A stretch of DNA of 64,000 bases from Amycolatopsis sp. (lineage in GTDB: Bacteria; Actinomycetota; Actinomycetes; Mycobacteriales; Pseudonocardiaceae): contig NZ_JAODNM010000124.1 of NCBI RefSeq assembly GCF_025464955.1, forward strand, positions 124,001 to 188,000. The letters are read 5' to 3'. Below are positions 35,528 through 43,426 of this stretch, one piece after another. The position numbers and the translations under genes were made by a program. How positions within the stretch are numbered: the stretch's first letter is position 1; every line of letters begins with the position of its first letter. The notes beneath the pieces were generated by a model, which saw only the letters and a list, made by a program, of their open reading frames with translations, ran no database searches and was not told the DNA's origin.

Positions 35528-36141
35528 AGCGGGGTGTCTTGGTTCGCGTCGTTGTCGGCGTGGTTGTTGTTCTCCTGGTCATCCAGAACTGGCTACAGGG
35601 TGGGCAGTTCAACTTCGGCCTGTCGAAGATCTTCTCGACGGCGGTCCTCGCAGCCACACTTGTCCTCGCTCTATGGGAATCGTGGCTATGGCGACTTCCG
35701 CTCGCGCAGCGAATGCCGGGCACTCCTCGTTGCATACGCGGAACGTGGCGGGGCGTTCTGACCACGTTCTGGGTCGATCCGAAGACCGGGAAGAGTCCCG
35801 ATCCGAAGACGGTGTATCTGGTCATCAGACAGTCTGCGAGTGAGTTGTCGGTGAAGCTGCTTACCAACGAGTCTCGCTCCGCCTCATCATTCGCGAGCGT
35901 CAGGCTAGACGATGGATCGTACGAATTACTGTACCTATATCTGAACAGGCCAGATTCACGCTACGAGTCGCGCAGCCGTATGCATCACGGTTCTACAGCC
36001 CTGGACTTGTCCGGAAGTCCTGTCAAACGACTGAAGGGAAGGTACTGGACCGACAGGGATACGCGGGGCGAACTCGACTTCACCGAGCGAAGCATGAAAA
36101 TTGTGGATGACTTTGAGGAAGCGTCGGCTCTGTTTAGATAA
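35524..36141 (+). CDS. cap15: Cap15-like CBASS membrane effector
   Basis: The 205-residue protein has two N-terminal membrane helices (about 5-21 and 36-52). A beta-barrel-like domain starts at GTWRGVL (about 73-79), with alternating strands to the C-terminus. This is the Cap15 layout, in which the barrel binds a cyclic dinucleotide and the helices damage the inner membrane. The GTG start overlaps the synthase stop (GTGA). No Cap2/Cap3 ancillary genes follow. Confidence 0.82.
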   Translation: MKRGVLVRVVVGVVVVLLVIQNWLQGGQFNFGLSKIFSTAVLAATLVLALWESWLWRLPLAQRMPGTPRCIRGTWRGVLTTFWVDPKTGKSPDPKTVYLVIRQSASELSVKLLTNESRSASSFASVRLDDGSYELLYLYLNRPDSRYESRSRMHHGSTALDLSGSPVKRLKGRYWTDRDTRGELDFTERSMKIVDDFEEASALFR

Positions 36142-36243
36142 ACCAGCCTGACTGCCTCGGATGACCTATTTACTGTCACCCATTCGATTAATGCAGTCTT
36201 CAGCGAAACGATCACCCGGCCGGCCGGAGATTACCGCGAAAAA

Positions 36244-37014
36244 CTATCCATGAAAGGGAATGCAAGCGGCGATCAACAGCGCCAAGATGGCGGGAGCGCA
36301 AACGCGGGCGCGCGGGTAGTTGGCTGCTATTGCGGATTGCGCCCTGCGTGCGATTGTCGGCGACTCTTTGACGTACGTGTCAACGTATGCCACGGATACG
36401 TACTCAGTCTCACTCCCCGGTATCACTATTCGCTGCCAATGCGAAGGCGCCAGGGCTGGCTTCTCCCCGTCCTTGCTAATCTGGATTGGCGGCTGCAAGA
36501 TGAGCTCGCGCTTAGCAGCTTCAAGATCGGTCGTGGCTCCATAGTAGTACCCAAAAATTTCTCGACCACTTTTGAGGTGAACGCACAGGTATGACTGTGC
36601 CGTATCCGGAAGCTCTATCTCAGCAACCCCCAGAAGGGCAGTGCCTCGATGGATTCTGACTGATCTATTCGACAAGCGTAGATCAGCGGCAGTTGCTGCT
36701 AACAGGATGGCAACCAAAAGCTGCAGTACGATCGTCTTCGTTACGAGGCCAAGGTTACCATCGACATAGACTGATCCGCGCGTCAGGAGCTGAAAAGGAT
36801 CAAGCAGGGCGCGAGGGGATATCCATTTTGTCAGAATGATTAGCAGGATAGAAATAGTCGTGAATAGCGTTCCTGAAAGTAGGATGCGACTAATTTGAAG
36901 GAAAGCACTTTCTTCCACAGGAAGAAGCGTTCGGTTGCGAAGGAGTTCGTAGCATGTCCCCGGTACGACAAAAAGAAGGAATACGGCCACGCTGGCTGCA
37001 CTTGAGGGAACCAT
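36244..37014 (-). CDS. DUF6338-like membrane protein
   Basis: The 256-residue protein has a first membrane segment at residues 5-22 with the proline-containing FVVPG. Further helices lie at about 42-65 and 90-112, a soluble middle domain carries GYYYGATTDLEAAKRELILQPPI, and a last hydrophobic stretch ends the chain. This matches actinobacterial DUF6338 proteins. It starts 2 nt after the 67-aa gene, so both are one unit. Function unknown; the location among immune genes hints at defence. Confidence 0.7.
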   Translation of the reverse strand: MVPSSAASVAVFLLFVVPGTCYELLRNRTLLPVEESAFLQISRILLSGTLFTTISILLIILTKWISPRALLDPFQLLTRGSVYVDGNLGLVTKTIVLQLLVAILLAATAADLRLSNRSVRIHRGTALLGVAEIELPDTAQSYLCVHLKSGREIFGYYYGATTDLEAAKRELILQPPIQISKDGEKPALAPSHWQRIVIPGSETEYVSVAYVDTYVKESPTIARRAQSAIAANYPRARVCAPAILALLIAACIPFHG

Positions 37015-37016
37015 AG

Positions 37017-37220
37017 TTACTCTTGGCCTGCTTCATTTTCTCCATCAGTCGCGGAAGGTGCGAGGGTATCGATGGGTGTCCAAAAATCCTCAGGAGGAGC
37101 GGCGATCGTTTGGATTTCATCAAGCGGGTTTGCCGTGTAGCCCCTGTTTTTGGTCAGGTCGACCTCAGAGCCTGTCTGGCGGTTAATAAATTCAGTTGGC
37201 TCGACGTGATCGTCAGTCAT
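37017..37220 (-). CDS. Small acidic protein coupled to DUF6338 gene
   Basis: The 67-residue protein is hydrophilic and acidic, starts MTDDHVEPTEFINRQTG, and has no hydrophobic segment. TAGGAGC lies 8 nt before the ATG. Its tight spacing to the membrane gene suggests that the two products act together. No family was recognised. Confidence 0.65.
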   Translation of the reverse strand: MTDDHVEPTEFINRQTGSEVDLTKNRGYTANPLDEIQTIAAPPEDFWTPIDTLAPSATDGENEAGQE

Positions 37221-37254
37221 TTAATGCTCCTACGTCTTGACACTACTTGTATCG

Positions 37255-37431
37255 ATGGACAGTGCAAAGTCGTCAGATTCGCAAACTACTCCGCGAGGCT
37301 CCACTCAGCCTCGGTTAGTACGACTGAATCTGTCGACGCGCTCGGCTCAGGTCCGTGTCGCTGGCTACCAACTACGTCGACGTCGGATAGAGCGCATCAT
37401 CCAACCCGCCGAGCAGGGTAGTGCGGTTTGA
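37255..37431 (+). CDS. Possible small basic protein
   Basis: A frame of 58 codons encodes a Ser/Arg-rich product ending RRRRIERIIQPAEQGSAV. It lacks a clear ribosome site and overlaps the 3' end of the convergent KTSC gene. A TTGACA lies just upstream of the ATG. It may be spurious. Confidence 0.25.
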   Translation: MDSAKSSDSQTTPRGSTQPRLVRLNLSTRSAQVRVAGYQLRRRRIERIIQPAEQGSAV

Positions 37432-37609
37432 TGTACGCCGCGAAATATCCTCCATGACTTGATGTCGCCATCAAACCATCGTAACGACCCTGCGGAACAT
37501 TAAGGTACTGATACACTGACCCGCTTTTGAAGCCTATCTCGAGTAGATTTATAGACGCATCATAGCCAACATCGCGAAGATTACTTGACCGAACCGGGTG
37601 TCGCTGCAT
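37397..37609 (-). CDS. KTSC-domain protein
   Basis: The 70-residue product is a complete KTSC domain: SSNLRDVGYDASINLLEI, then GSVYQYLNVPQGRYDGLM and HGGYFAAYIKPHYPARRV. The family is often found near mobile elements and in fusions with nucleic-acid enzymes; its molecular role is unclear. AGGAG precedes the ATG. It shares direction with the DUF6338 block, 176 nt upstream of it. Confidence 0.85.
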   Translation of the reverse strand: MQRHPVRSSNLRDVGYDASINLLEIGFKSGSVYQYLNVPQGRYDGLMATSSHGGYFAAYIKPHYPARRVG

Positions 37610-37690
37610 TATTTTCTCCTGCCAGCAGGGAACGTGTAGGCGATCGGTTGATACAGACTCTCTCAGCTATAGACAAAGAGCAGGCTCGAC

Positions 37691-38236
37691 TCAGTTGATC
37701 CGCCCGAGTTCCGGCATGTCCGCGAGCCGACAAGATCGTCGCCAGTGACGTTCGCGCCCGCCGCTCTCGACGCAATCGAGGTGAAGCGTGATACGAGCCG
37801 GCTGATTATGGGCGTCAAAGCCTACCACCACACCTCGCCGATCAGCTTCCTGAACATTTTCCCAAGAAACCGATGGCGCCGCAGGAGGAAGAGGGCTGCC
37901 CGGATGCGCGACGCCACTCGTTGCGCCGACTGCAGTAACTGTGACTGCCTTCATCGGTGTACCGCTGAGCATCGTCATAGTCACCTCAACCTCCGTCGAC
38001 TGATCGTTCATGGCGTCAAGTAGTCCCTCAAACCGAGGCCCTGCAGCTTCGTCCTCGCCTCGCTGCAGGGAAGCCAGCTGAGATTCGGCAACGTCGGCGG
38101 CACGCCGCGACGATCCGGCTTGCTCTTTTGACGCTGCCGCGGACTGACTGGCTGAGACGCCTTGCCAGATCGCGACACCCATAGCAATCAGGGCGATAGC
38201 AGCTGCGACCAGTGCCACTGCCGTTGAGGCGTCCAC
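37691..38236 (-). CDS. Membrane-anchored protein with coiled coil, unknown
   Basis: The 181-residue protein has an N-terminal membrane segment (about 5-27), then an Ala/Ser/Gln/Glu-rich helix that may form a coiled coil (about 30-62). A small beta-rich domain (EVEVTMTMLSG to RITLHLDCVESGG) with two Cys residues follows. AGGAGG lies before the GTG start. It leads the leftward series of small membrane genes. Confidence 0.65.
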   Translation of the reverse strand: MDASTAVALVAAAIALIAMGVAIWQGVSASQSAAASKEQAGSSRRAADVAESQLASLQRGEDEAAGPRFEGLLDAMNDQSTEVEVTMTMLSGTPMKAVTVTAVGATSGVAHPGSPLPPAAPSVSWENVQEADRRGVVVGFDAHNQPARITLHLDCVESGGRERHWRRSCRLADMPELGRIN

Positions 38237-38566
38237 AACTTCCTCCTGTGCTCTATCCTCAGACGCAGCTACCGAGGAGTTTCATGACTTACGCGTCAGT
38301 CGATCAATGAAGTCGTCATGATGTCGATGATTTACTCACTCGCCCCACGAGCCCGAAGTGTTACAGAAGTCCAGAACTTCGACTAGAACTACATTTGTTC
38401 GTGATCTTTCGGCGCATACGTTAGCCCATATGCAACATTTCACCCGTTCGAGTGGTCTAACTAGTGGGGCAGTCAGTTTCTAACCGATCAACTACCGCTG
38501 TTACGATCGTCGGTTGACGCGAGTACCCTGACACTCAACAGACGATGCCTCTCAAAGAGGAGTGCC
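38237..38566. promoter_or_regulatory. Divergent intergenic region before the TIR operon
   Basis: This 330-bp AT-richer gap separates the leftward membrane gene from the TIR/macro/HIT operon. TTGACG at about 38513 and the ribosome site GAGGAG at 38558-38563 are visible; no convincing -10 box or long hairpin was found. No credible gene fits. Confidence 0.4.
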
Positions 38567-39076
38567 TTGAGCTACCGAAATAAGACCTACGTCGCGTTCG
38601 CTAGCGAAGAAATCCACTACTACCGACTCATGACCGCCTGGAAGAAGAACGAAGGTATAGACTTTGACTTCTTCAACGCCCACGAATTTGTACAGGCGCG
38701 TGACACCAGTCAGCCCGACACGATTCGACGAAGTCTGCGACTGCGATTGGCCAACACGAAACAAGTTGTCTTCCTGGGTAGCCGCAAAGGCAAATCCAAG
38801 GCGGGAGACAGCAAGTCGTTTCTGTTCTATGAGATTGAGGTGATCTCTAAGCTGAACTTGCCTGTGGTGGTGGCAAACTTGGATGGCGACCGGGAGGTCG
38901 ACAGAGACTTCATTCCGCAGCGCTTTCTCGACGAAGATTACTACACTGAGTCGGTATCATTTCAACCGAAGATTATTAAGTACGCCCTAGAGCACTACGC
39001 TGCCGAGTACTCCGCTTCAGCAAAGACTGGTCCTCATAGCTACAAGGCTCAAGCCTACACAAAGCTCGACCTGTGA
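38567..39076 (+). CDS. Thoeris-type TIR-like protein (ThsB, MTH538/DUF1863 fold)
   Basis: The 169-residue protein matches the small ThsB pattern: VAFASEEIHYYRLMTAW, then FDFFNAHEF, ARDTS, SLRLRLANTKQVVFLGS and FLFYEIEVISKLNLPVVVA with Glu89 as candidate catalytic residue. Such TIR proteins sense phage and make a nucleotide signal from NAD. It starts at TTG with a good GAGGAG site 4 nt away. The stop overlaps the macro-domain gene (GTGA), so sensor and effector are coupled. Confidence 0.82.
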   Translation: MSYRNKTYVAFASEEIHYYRLMTAWKKNEGIDFDFFNAHEFVQARDTSQPDTIRRSLRLRLANTKQVVFLGSRKGKSKAGDSKSFLFYEIEVISKLNLPVVVANLDGDREVDRDFIPQRFLDEDYYTESVSFQPKIIKYALEHYAAEYSASAKTGPHSYKAQAYTKLDL

Positions 39077-39948
39077 CCAAGACTGGAATCGCAAGGGATT
39101 TCACCAAGAAGCGATTTTGGGCAAAGTTCTCCACGCAGACGCTGGCCTGCGTAGGTTTTTTCGCAGTCATCGCGGGATTAACGGACGTTCTTTTTCCAAA
39201 TGTGGTGCCGAAGATCGGCCTCCCTCTCGCGATCGTTACTATTGTCGTTTCGCTCGGATACGGCCTGTACCGATCGTGGCCAAGGCCCGTCATGCAAAGC
39301 TACAACTCGCCGAACACCGAGATTCATGTGATTGAAGGTGATCTCTTCGACCAGGAGGGCAACACCGTCATAGGGATGGCGGACACCTTTGACACGGAAA
39401 TACCCAACATTATCGACGAAAACGGAATACAGGCGCAGCTACTTACGCGCATCTACCACAACGATCTTCGCGCACTCGACGGCGCCTTAGCTTCAGCACT
39501 GAACACGCATACGATCGACCACAGATTCAAACCCGAGGACGGCAAGCCCGGCAAGCAAGATGCGTACCCGGTTGGTACCGTGGTCACAATTTCACCAGCC
39601 ATCCGACGCTTGTTCTTCTGCCTCGCATACACTGAAATGAATAAGCTCAACGAAGCACGCGGCACCGTCGACGGCGTCTGGCGAAGCCTCAACAACCTGT
39701 GGGACGAGGTGCGAACGAAGGGAAATGGCGGACCGATATCGATCGCTGTCATCGGCGGCGGCCAGGCTCGCATCTCCCAATACCTTCCAGCGCAAGATTC
39801 TATCCGCTTCATTGCGCTCTCGTACATGTTTGCATCCCGGAAAGAGAAGGTGGCGAGCCGACTCAACATCGTCGCAACAAGGAGCGTCGTTAAAAACCTA
39901 GACATGCTTGAGATTCAGGCGTTTCTGAAATCCCTGAGGCCGTCATGA
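39073..39948 (+). CDS. Two-TM macro-domain effector (type II ThsA-like, DUF6430-like)
   Basis: The 291-residue protein has two N-terminal membrane helices (about 22-40 and 48-66) followed by a macro-like domain (VIEGDLFDQEGNTVIGMADTFDTE, ENGIQAQLLTRIYHNDL). This layout equals the effector of type II Thoeris, where a macro domain binds His-ADP-ribose and the helices disrupt the membrane. It overlaps both neighbours by 4 nt. The assignment rests on layout and motif resemblance. Confidence 0.78.
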   Translation: MTKTGIARDFTKKRFWAKFSTQTLACVGFFAVIAGLTDVLFPNVVPKIGLPLAIVTIVVSLGYGLYRSWPRPVMQSYNSPNTEIHVIEGDLFDQEGNTVIGMADTFDTEIPNIIDENGIQAQLLTRIYHNDLRALDGALASALNTHTIDHRFKPEDGKPGKQDAYPVGTVVTISPAIRRLFFCLAYTEMNKLNEARGTVDGVWRSLNNLWDEVRTKGNGGPISIAVIGGGQARISQYLPAQDSIRFIALSYMFASRKEKVASRLNIVATRSVVKNLDMLEIQAFLKSLRPS

Positions 39949-40382
39949 ACACTTCGCTGGAAATTCCCGAAGTCGCGCGCTGCCCATTTTGCGACTACCT
40001 GACGGGAGCCCGACCGTTCACTATCCTGACAAGGGATTCCCTGACGGCAACTCTCGTAACGCGTGAGCAACGTGGCGCCGGCCACCTCCTGGTGATTCCA
40101 GTACAACACCGCCCTACACTGCTTGACCTCACCCGTGATGAGGCCTCCGCCGTCATGGCTTCCGTGACCTCTGCTGCAAGAGCTGTCACCCTTGCATACC
40201 AGTCCGAAGGCTTGGCCGTGTGGCAGAACAACGGAGTTCCTGCGCACCAGACGATTCCGCACGTACACTTCCATGTTGCCGGAACACTGCCCGAAGGCGG
40301 AACCGAATGGGATGAAGTAGACGAAGCGTCGATCGCCGAGACGGATGTCATCGCCGAAAAGCTTCGACCGTTTATTGCTTGA
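39945..40382 (+). CDS. HIT-family nucleotide hydrolase, third gene of TIR/macro operon
   Basis: The 145-residue protein has the catalytic triad HVHFH (His106, 108, 110) and an N-terminal CPFC pair (Cys13, Cys16) typical of zinc-binding HIT proteins. HIT enzymes cleave nucleotide phosphoramidates, dinucleoside polyphosphates or nucleotide adducts. Its ATG overlaps the macro-gene stop (ATGA), so it is made with the immune pair. A role in degrading or editing the TIR-derived signal is inference. Its end overlaps the convergent TIR gene by 11 nt. Confidence 0.85.
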   Translation: MNTSLEIPEVARCPFCDYLTGARPFTILTRDSLTATLVTREQRGAGHLLVIPVQHRPTLLDLTRDEASAVMASVTSAARAVTLAYQSEGLAVWQNNGVPAHQTIPHVHFHVAGTLPEGGTEWDEVDEASIAETDVIAEKLRPFIA

Positions 40383-41679
40383 TCGCATCCCACACGTGCT
40401 TATATTCTAGATTTGCCGGAACATTGTATTCCGACCGGAACCATTCATCGAACTCTGGAGTCACTTCTTTCATGAACACAGCAAGAGCCTTGGCTGCAGC
40501 ATACGCCTCGTTAACGTCCGGAAACTCTAAGTTGGCATCCAGATCTTCAAGGGTGTCGACCAAATGGCCTTGCTGCAGTGCCTTGGTCGCCTCGTCGTGG
40601 CGTCCCTCGTCCTTTGCGGCGTGCGGCCATTCTAGTAGTTGATTCTGCGTCTTGTTCCATATTGCATCATGCACAATGGGGGAGATTTTCCGGAACGCTT
40701 TAATCATAGCGCTTTGAAGGACATGGAACCGTTCAATCTCATCCTCAGGAAGCGCCGCTTCACGCACCTCCTCGGCGGTCTTCGCGGCGACAATGCGCTT
40801 GTTCTGTCGCTCAAGGTCACGAAGGTCATTCTCTGAACTGCGCAACGCTTCTTGGGTGTCCTTAAGTCGATCCTTGAGTTCCTGAAACTCGGTTGGATCT
40901 ATTATTTGAGGAACGCTCAAATCCTTCGCGAGGTCGTCAACGCTGGCAAGCCAGCGTGCGGCGCGCGGCCCCCATGCCGCGGCCTTCCCGTGGCGCCCGG
41001 CCGCCTTCATGACCTGGTCGTGCAGTTGATCAAGCGTCGCACGATCATCAATGTAACTAGTTAGCAAGCTGGCTAAAATGCCATCCAGGTCAGTGTGCTT
41101 CATCCCGGGTGTTAAGACAGGGAATAGTGCACCGTACTTAACCCATGCGGCACCAAGCTCAGCAAGGCAATACGTGCTATCCAGGTACATTGGCGATATA
41201 ATCGCAATGACTAGATCTGAATCTCGAACTTTCTCGCGAAGATAATGATTCAAATCTTCGCCGGGAAGAATTCCCGTGTCTGCGCCGGAACTATAGAAGA
41301 CTTCCTCAGGTGACAATCCAGATCCGAGTATCAGAATCTGCTCGACGAATTGTGTTACAAACTTTTCATCCTGGGAAGCGTGACTGACGAAAATACGCGG
41401 CGCGGCGACATCCTGTCTCTCGCGTTCGGCATCAGGGATCGTATTCTGACGGTACTTGGATGTCGCGAACCGAGCGACACCGTTACTGCATTCATGGTCA
41501 CAATCAGGTAGTGACAGGATTTTCTCTGGCTCGTGTCGCTGCGGTCGCTCCCACGACTTGTGCCGTAGAGCACGGCGGTGTTCACCAGCACGATGAATGA
41601 GAGCTGCAGCTAGCGCACAAAAACCAACGGCTGATCGGGCGTCGGTGTGCCATCGGTACCGACAACGACATACGGGCAT
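40372..41679 (-). CDS. TIR-domain protein with unknown C-terminal domain
   Basis: The protein of about 435 residues has a Cys/Arg-rich N-terminal extension of about 95 residues. A TIR domain follows (RIFVSHASQDEKFV, DLVIAIISPMYLDSTYCLAELGAAW, with the CLAE Glu as candidate NADase residue). A coiled-coil stretch (KDRLKDTQEALRSSENDL) leads to a helical C-terminal domain with no recognised family. The frame has no ATG, GTG or TTG between the N-terminal codons and the TIR domain, so ATG 41679 (or GTG 41688) is used. It stands between a terminator and the HIT gene. Confidence 0.78.
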   Translation of the reverse strand: MPVCRCRYRWHTDARSAVGFCALAAALIHRAGEHRRALRHKSWERPQRHEPEKILSLPDCDHECSNGVARFATSKYRQNTIPDAERERQDVAAPRIFVSHASQDEKFVTQFVEQILILGSGLSPEEVFYSSGADTGILPGEDLNHYLREKVRDSDLVIAIISPMYLDSTYCLAELGAAWVKYGALFPVLTPGMKHTDLDGILASLLTSYIDDRATLDQLHDQVMKAAGRHGKAAAWGPRAARWLASVDDLAKDLSVPQIIDPTEFQELKDRLKDTQEALRSSENDLRDLERQNKRIVAAKTAEEVREAALPEDEIERFHVLQSAMIKAFRKISPIVHDAIWNKTQNQLLEWPHAAKDEGRHDEATKALQQGHLVDTLEDLDANLEFPDVNEAYAAAKALAVFMKEVTPEFDEWFRSEYNVPANLEYKHVWDAIKQ

Positions 41680-41692
41680 CTGCCTCACAGAT

Positions 41693-41729
41693 CAGAAGGC
41701 CATCTTTTCCCGCGTAAGATGGCCTTCTG
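41693..41729. terminator. 14-bp hairpin terminator between DUF397 and TIR genes
   Basis: CAGAAGGCCATCTT (41693-41706) pairs perfectly with AAGATGGCCTTCTG (41716-41729) around a 9-nt loop. It ends the XRE/DUF397 transcript, so the TIR gene probably has its own promoter or depends on readthrough. Confidence 0.75.
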
Positions 41730-41743
41730 GCTGCCAATGGGCG

Positions 41744-41917
41744 TTACTTGCCAACAGTTTCAAGGAATGACCGCCAGCTCGCAGCCGGCACGTCCAGGAG
41801 TCCACCGTCACGGTCTTTAGTGTCACGGACGTAGACGTTTTCTCGGCTCTGGGCGACTTCGGTACAGTTTTCCGCACCACCGCTATACGACGATTTGAGC
41901 CAAGGTAGGTCATGCAT
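41744..41917 (-). CDS. DUF397 protein
   Basis: The 57-residue product has the full DUF397 pattern: DLPWLKSSYSGGAENCTEVA, VYVRDTKDRDGG and SWRSFLETV. DUF397 proteins are small partners of DUF5753-containing XRE regulators in actinobacteria. It follows that regulator by 3 nt with GAGGAG as ribosome site, confirming the pair. Confidence 0.92.
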   Translation of the reverse strand: MHDLPWLKSSYSGGAENCTEVAQSRENVYVRDTKDRDGGLLDVPAASWRSFLETVGK

Positions 41918-41920
41918 CAG

Positions 41921-42808
41921 CTACTCCTCTAGTTCATGAATCAAGTCATCCAAAAGGGTCCATGAATCCTCACGGTTGTGGGCGGCAGCCTGGAGGCGGC
42001 CAAACACCAAGCTGTAGATACGAACTTGGTTCGCCTTGGGAAGGTAATCCGAGCCGGTCAGGCTCTCCATGTAAACGATCGTGCGCTGCTGCTGCCCCAG
42101 TTCCAGGATGGTGAACGACATCCCGAGCGCCGGATGCGCTCCGGCAGACAGCGGCAGCACTTGCAACGTGACGTTCGGCAGTTCGGCAATTTTGCGCAGA
42201 TAGCGCAACTGCTCCAGCAACACCCCAGGTGTACCGACATTGCGCCGGAGTGCTTCCTCGCCCAGCACGATCCACACCAACGGACCTTTGCCACTGGCAA
42301 GTCGTTGCGCTCGTGCTTCGCGGTCTTCGGCCATCTGCTCGATGTCCGCGGCCGAGACGATCACCGAAGCGCCCAGCACCGCCCGGGCGTAGGCCTTGGT
42401 CTGGAGCGAACCCGGCACGAAGTCGCCGAACCACAGCTTTATGTCGGCCGCTGTCGCTTGCAGCGTGACGTACTTGGCCGCCCAGTCCGGCACCCGGGTC
42501 GCTGGCAAGCGTCGCCGTGCATCCTTGGCCAGCCGTCGCAGCTGGTTGGCGCGGTCTTCGCCGATGGCGTAGGTCTCGATCAGCTTCTCGACTTCGGGGT
42601 CGGTGAGCTTGGCCGAACCGGTCTCAACCTTGCTCACCTTGGCGCGATACCAACCGAGCGCAACGGCAGCATCATCTGAGCTCAGACCAGCGGCTTCACG
42701 CAGCTCACGGAGGTCTTCGCCCAGCATGATGCGCTGGAGCGCTGGTCCTGGATCGTCTTGCACACGATAAGTCTGCCTTACCCGACGCTTACGGATCTTG
42801 TCGCCCAT
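41921..42808 (-). CDS. XRE regulator with DUF5753 domain
   Basis: The 295-residue protein has an HTH at about residues 30-65 (LREAAGLSSDDAAVALGWYRAKVSKVE) and a C-terminal DUF5753 domain (WFGDFVPGSLQTKAYARAVL, LPLSAGAHPALGMSFTILEL). These proteins, with DUF397 partners, control development, secondary metabolism or mobile elements. It is divergent from the small-gene operon at 43034 and probably regulates it through the dyads at 42825-42865. Confidence 0.92.
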   Translation of the reverse strand: MGDKIRKRRVRQTYRVQDDPGPALQRIMLGEDLRELREAAGLSSDDAAVALGWYRAKVSKVETGSAKLTDPEVEKLIETYAIGEDRANQLRRLAKDARRRLPATRVPDWAAKYVTLQATAADIKLWFGDFVPGSLQTKAYARAVLGASVIVSAADIEQMAEDREARAQRLASGKGPLVWIVLGEEALRRNVGTPGVLLEQLRYLRKIAELPNVTLQVLPLSAGAHPALGMSFTILELGQQQRTIVYMESLTGSDYLPKANQVRIYSLVFGRLQAAAHNREDSWTLLDDLIHELEE

Positions 42809-42824
42809 ATCGCGTAACCCTACC

Positions 42825-42865
42825 GGGAATCCTAGCGTCGTTCCTTTCGTAACCAGGATTCCTAG
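42825..42865. promoter_or_regulatory. Two GGAWTCCTAG sites 30 bp apart (candidate operator)
   Basis: GGGAATCCTAG at 42825-42835 and AGGATTCCTAG at 42855-42865 differ by few bases and are each near-palindromic. They lie between the DUF5753 regulator and the divergent operon, 30 bp (three helical turns) apart, as expected for paired dimers. Confidence 0.5.
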
Positions 42866-43033
42866 TGTACGTTCCAGTGGGACGGGCGGTTGCGGCGCGG
42901 CACGGGGCGAAACCCCGCTGCCGGGACAGTGCGGAACGGCCCGTGACCACCCCGAAGCGGTCGGCCTGGTGGTGCTGCGGCATAGCCGCCACCAGGTCGA
43001 CCGTCACCACCGACTTGTGAGAGGGACTCCGCC

Positions 43034-43426
43034 ATGACCGCGCTCATCGACAGCCGCATGCGGGTAGGGGACGACACCGAGGACGACCTATCGCCGCTGC
43101 TGGCGCTCCGGCCGCTGGCCTACGGCTACATGCGCGTGCCCTGCGACATTCCCGACGCCAAAGTGCGTCGGATGGAGCTGGAAATGCAGCGCTTCAGTGA
43201 GCGCCAGGGCTGGTGCTTGGCGGCCATCTTCTACGAGTTCGTCTGCGGCGTGCACGATGCCTTTGAGGAGCTGGTCGAGGAACTGCAGCGTGCCGATGCG
43301 CACCACGTCGTCATCCCGACGTACCGGCACTTGGCTCGCAGCCCGCTGCTGCAAAACAGCCTGTTGCAGCGGCTGGAGTTCGACGCCCATGCCGAAGCCG
43401 TCGAGCTGGCAGAGACCGTCGCATGA
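43034..43426 (+). CDS. Resolvase-N-terminal-like protein lacking catalytic Ser
   Basis: The 130-residue protein resembles the N-terminal domain of serine recombinases: YGYMRVPCD, then VRRMELEMQRFSERQGW, FYEFVCG and DAHHVVIPTYRHLARS. In active enzymes the YxRVS motif supplies the nucleophilic serine; here it is proline. It has no DNA-binding tail; a separate HTH protein follows with a 4-nt overlap. It leads a five-gene coupled operon. Confidence 0.65.
   Translation: MTALIDSRMRVGDDTEDDLSPLLALRPLAYGYMRVPCDIPDAKVRRMELEMQRFSERQGWCLAAIFYEFVCGVHDAFEELVEELQRADAHHVVIPTYRHLARSPLLQNSLLQRLEFDAHAEAVELAETVA

Noticed and set aside
36250-36594. Plus-strand frame across the DUF6338 gene
   Set aside because: Overlaps the DUF6338 gene fully, no ribosome site and no domain.
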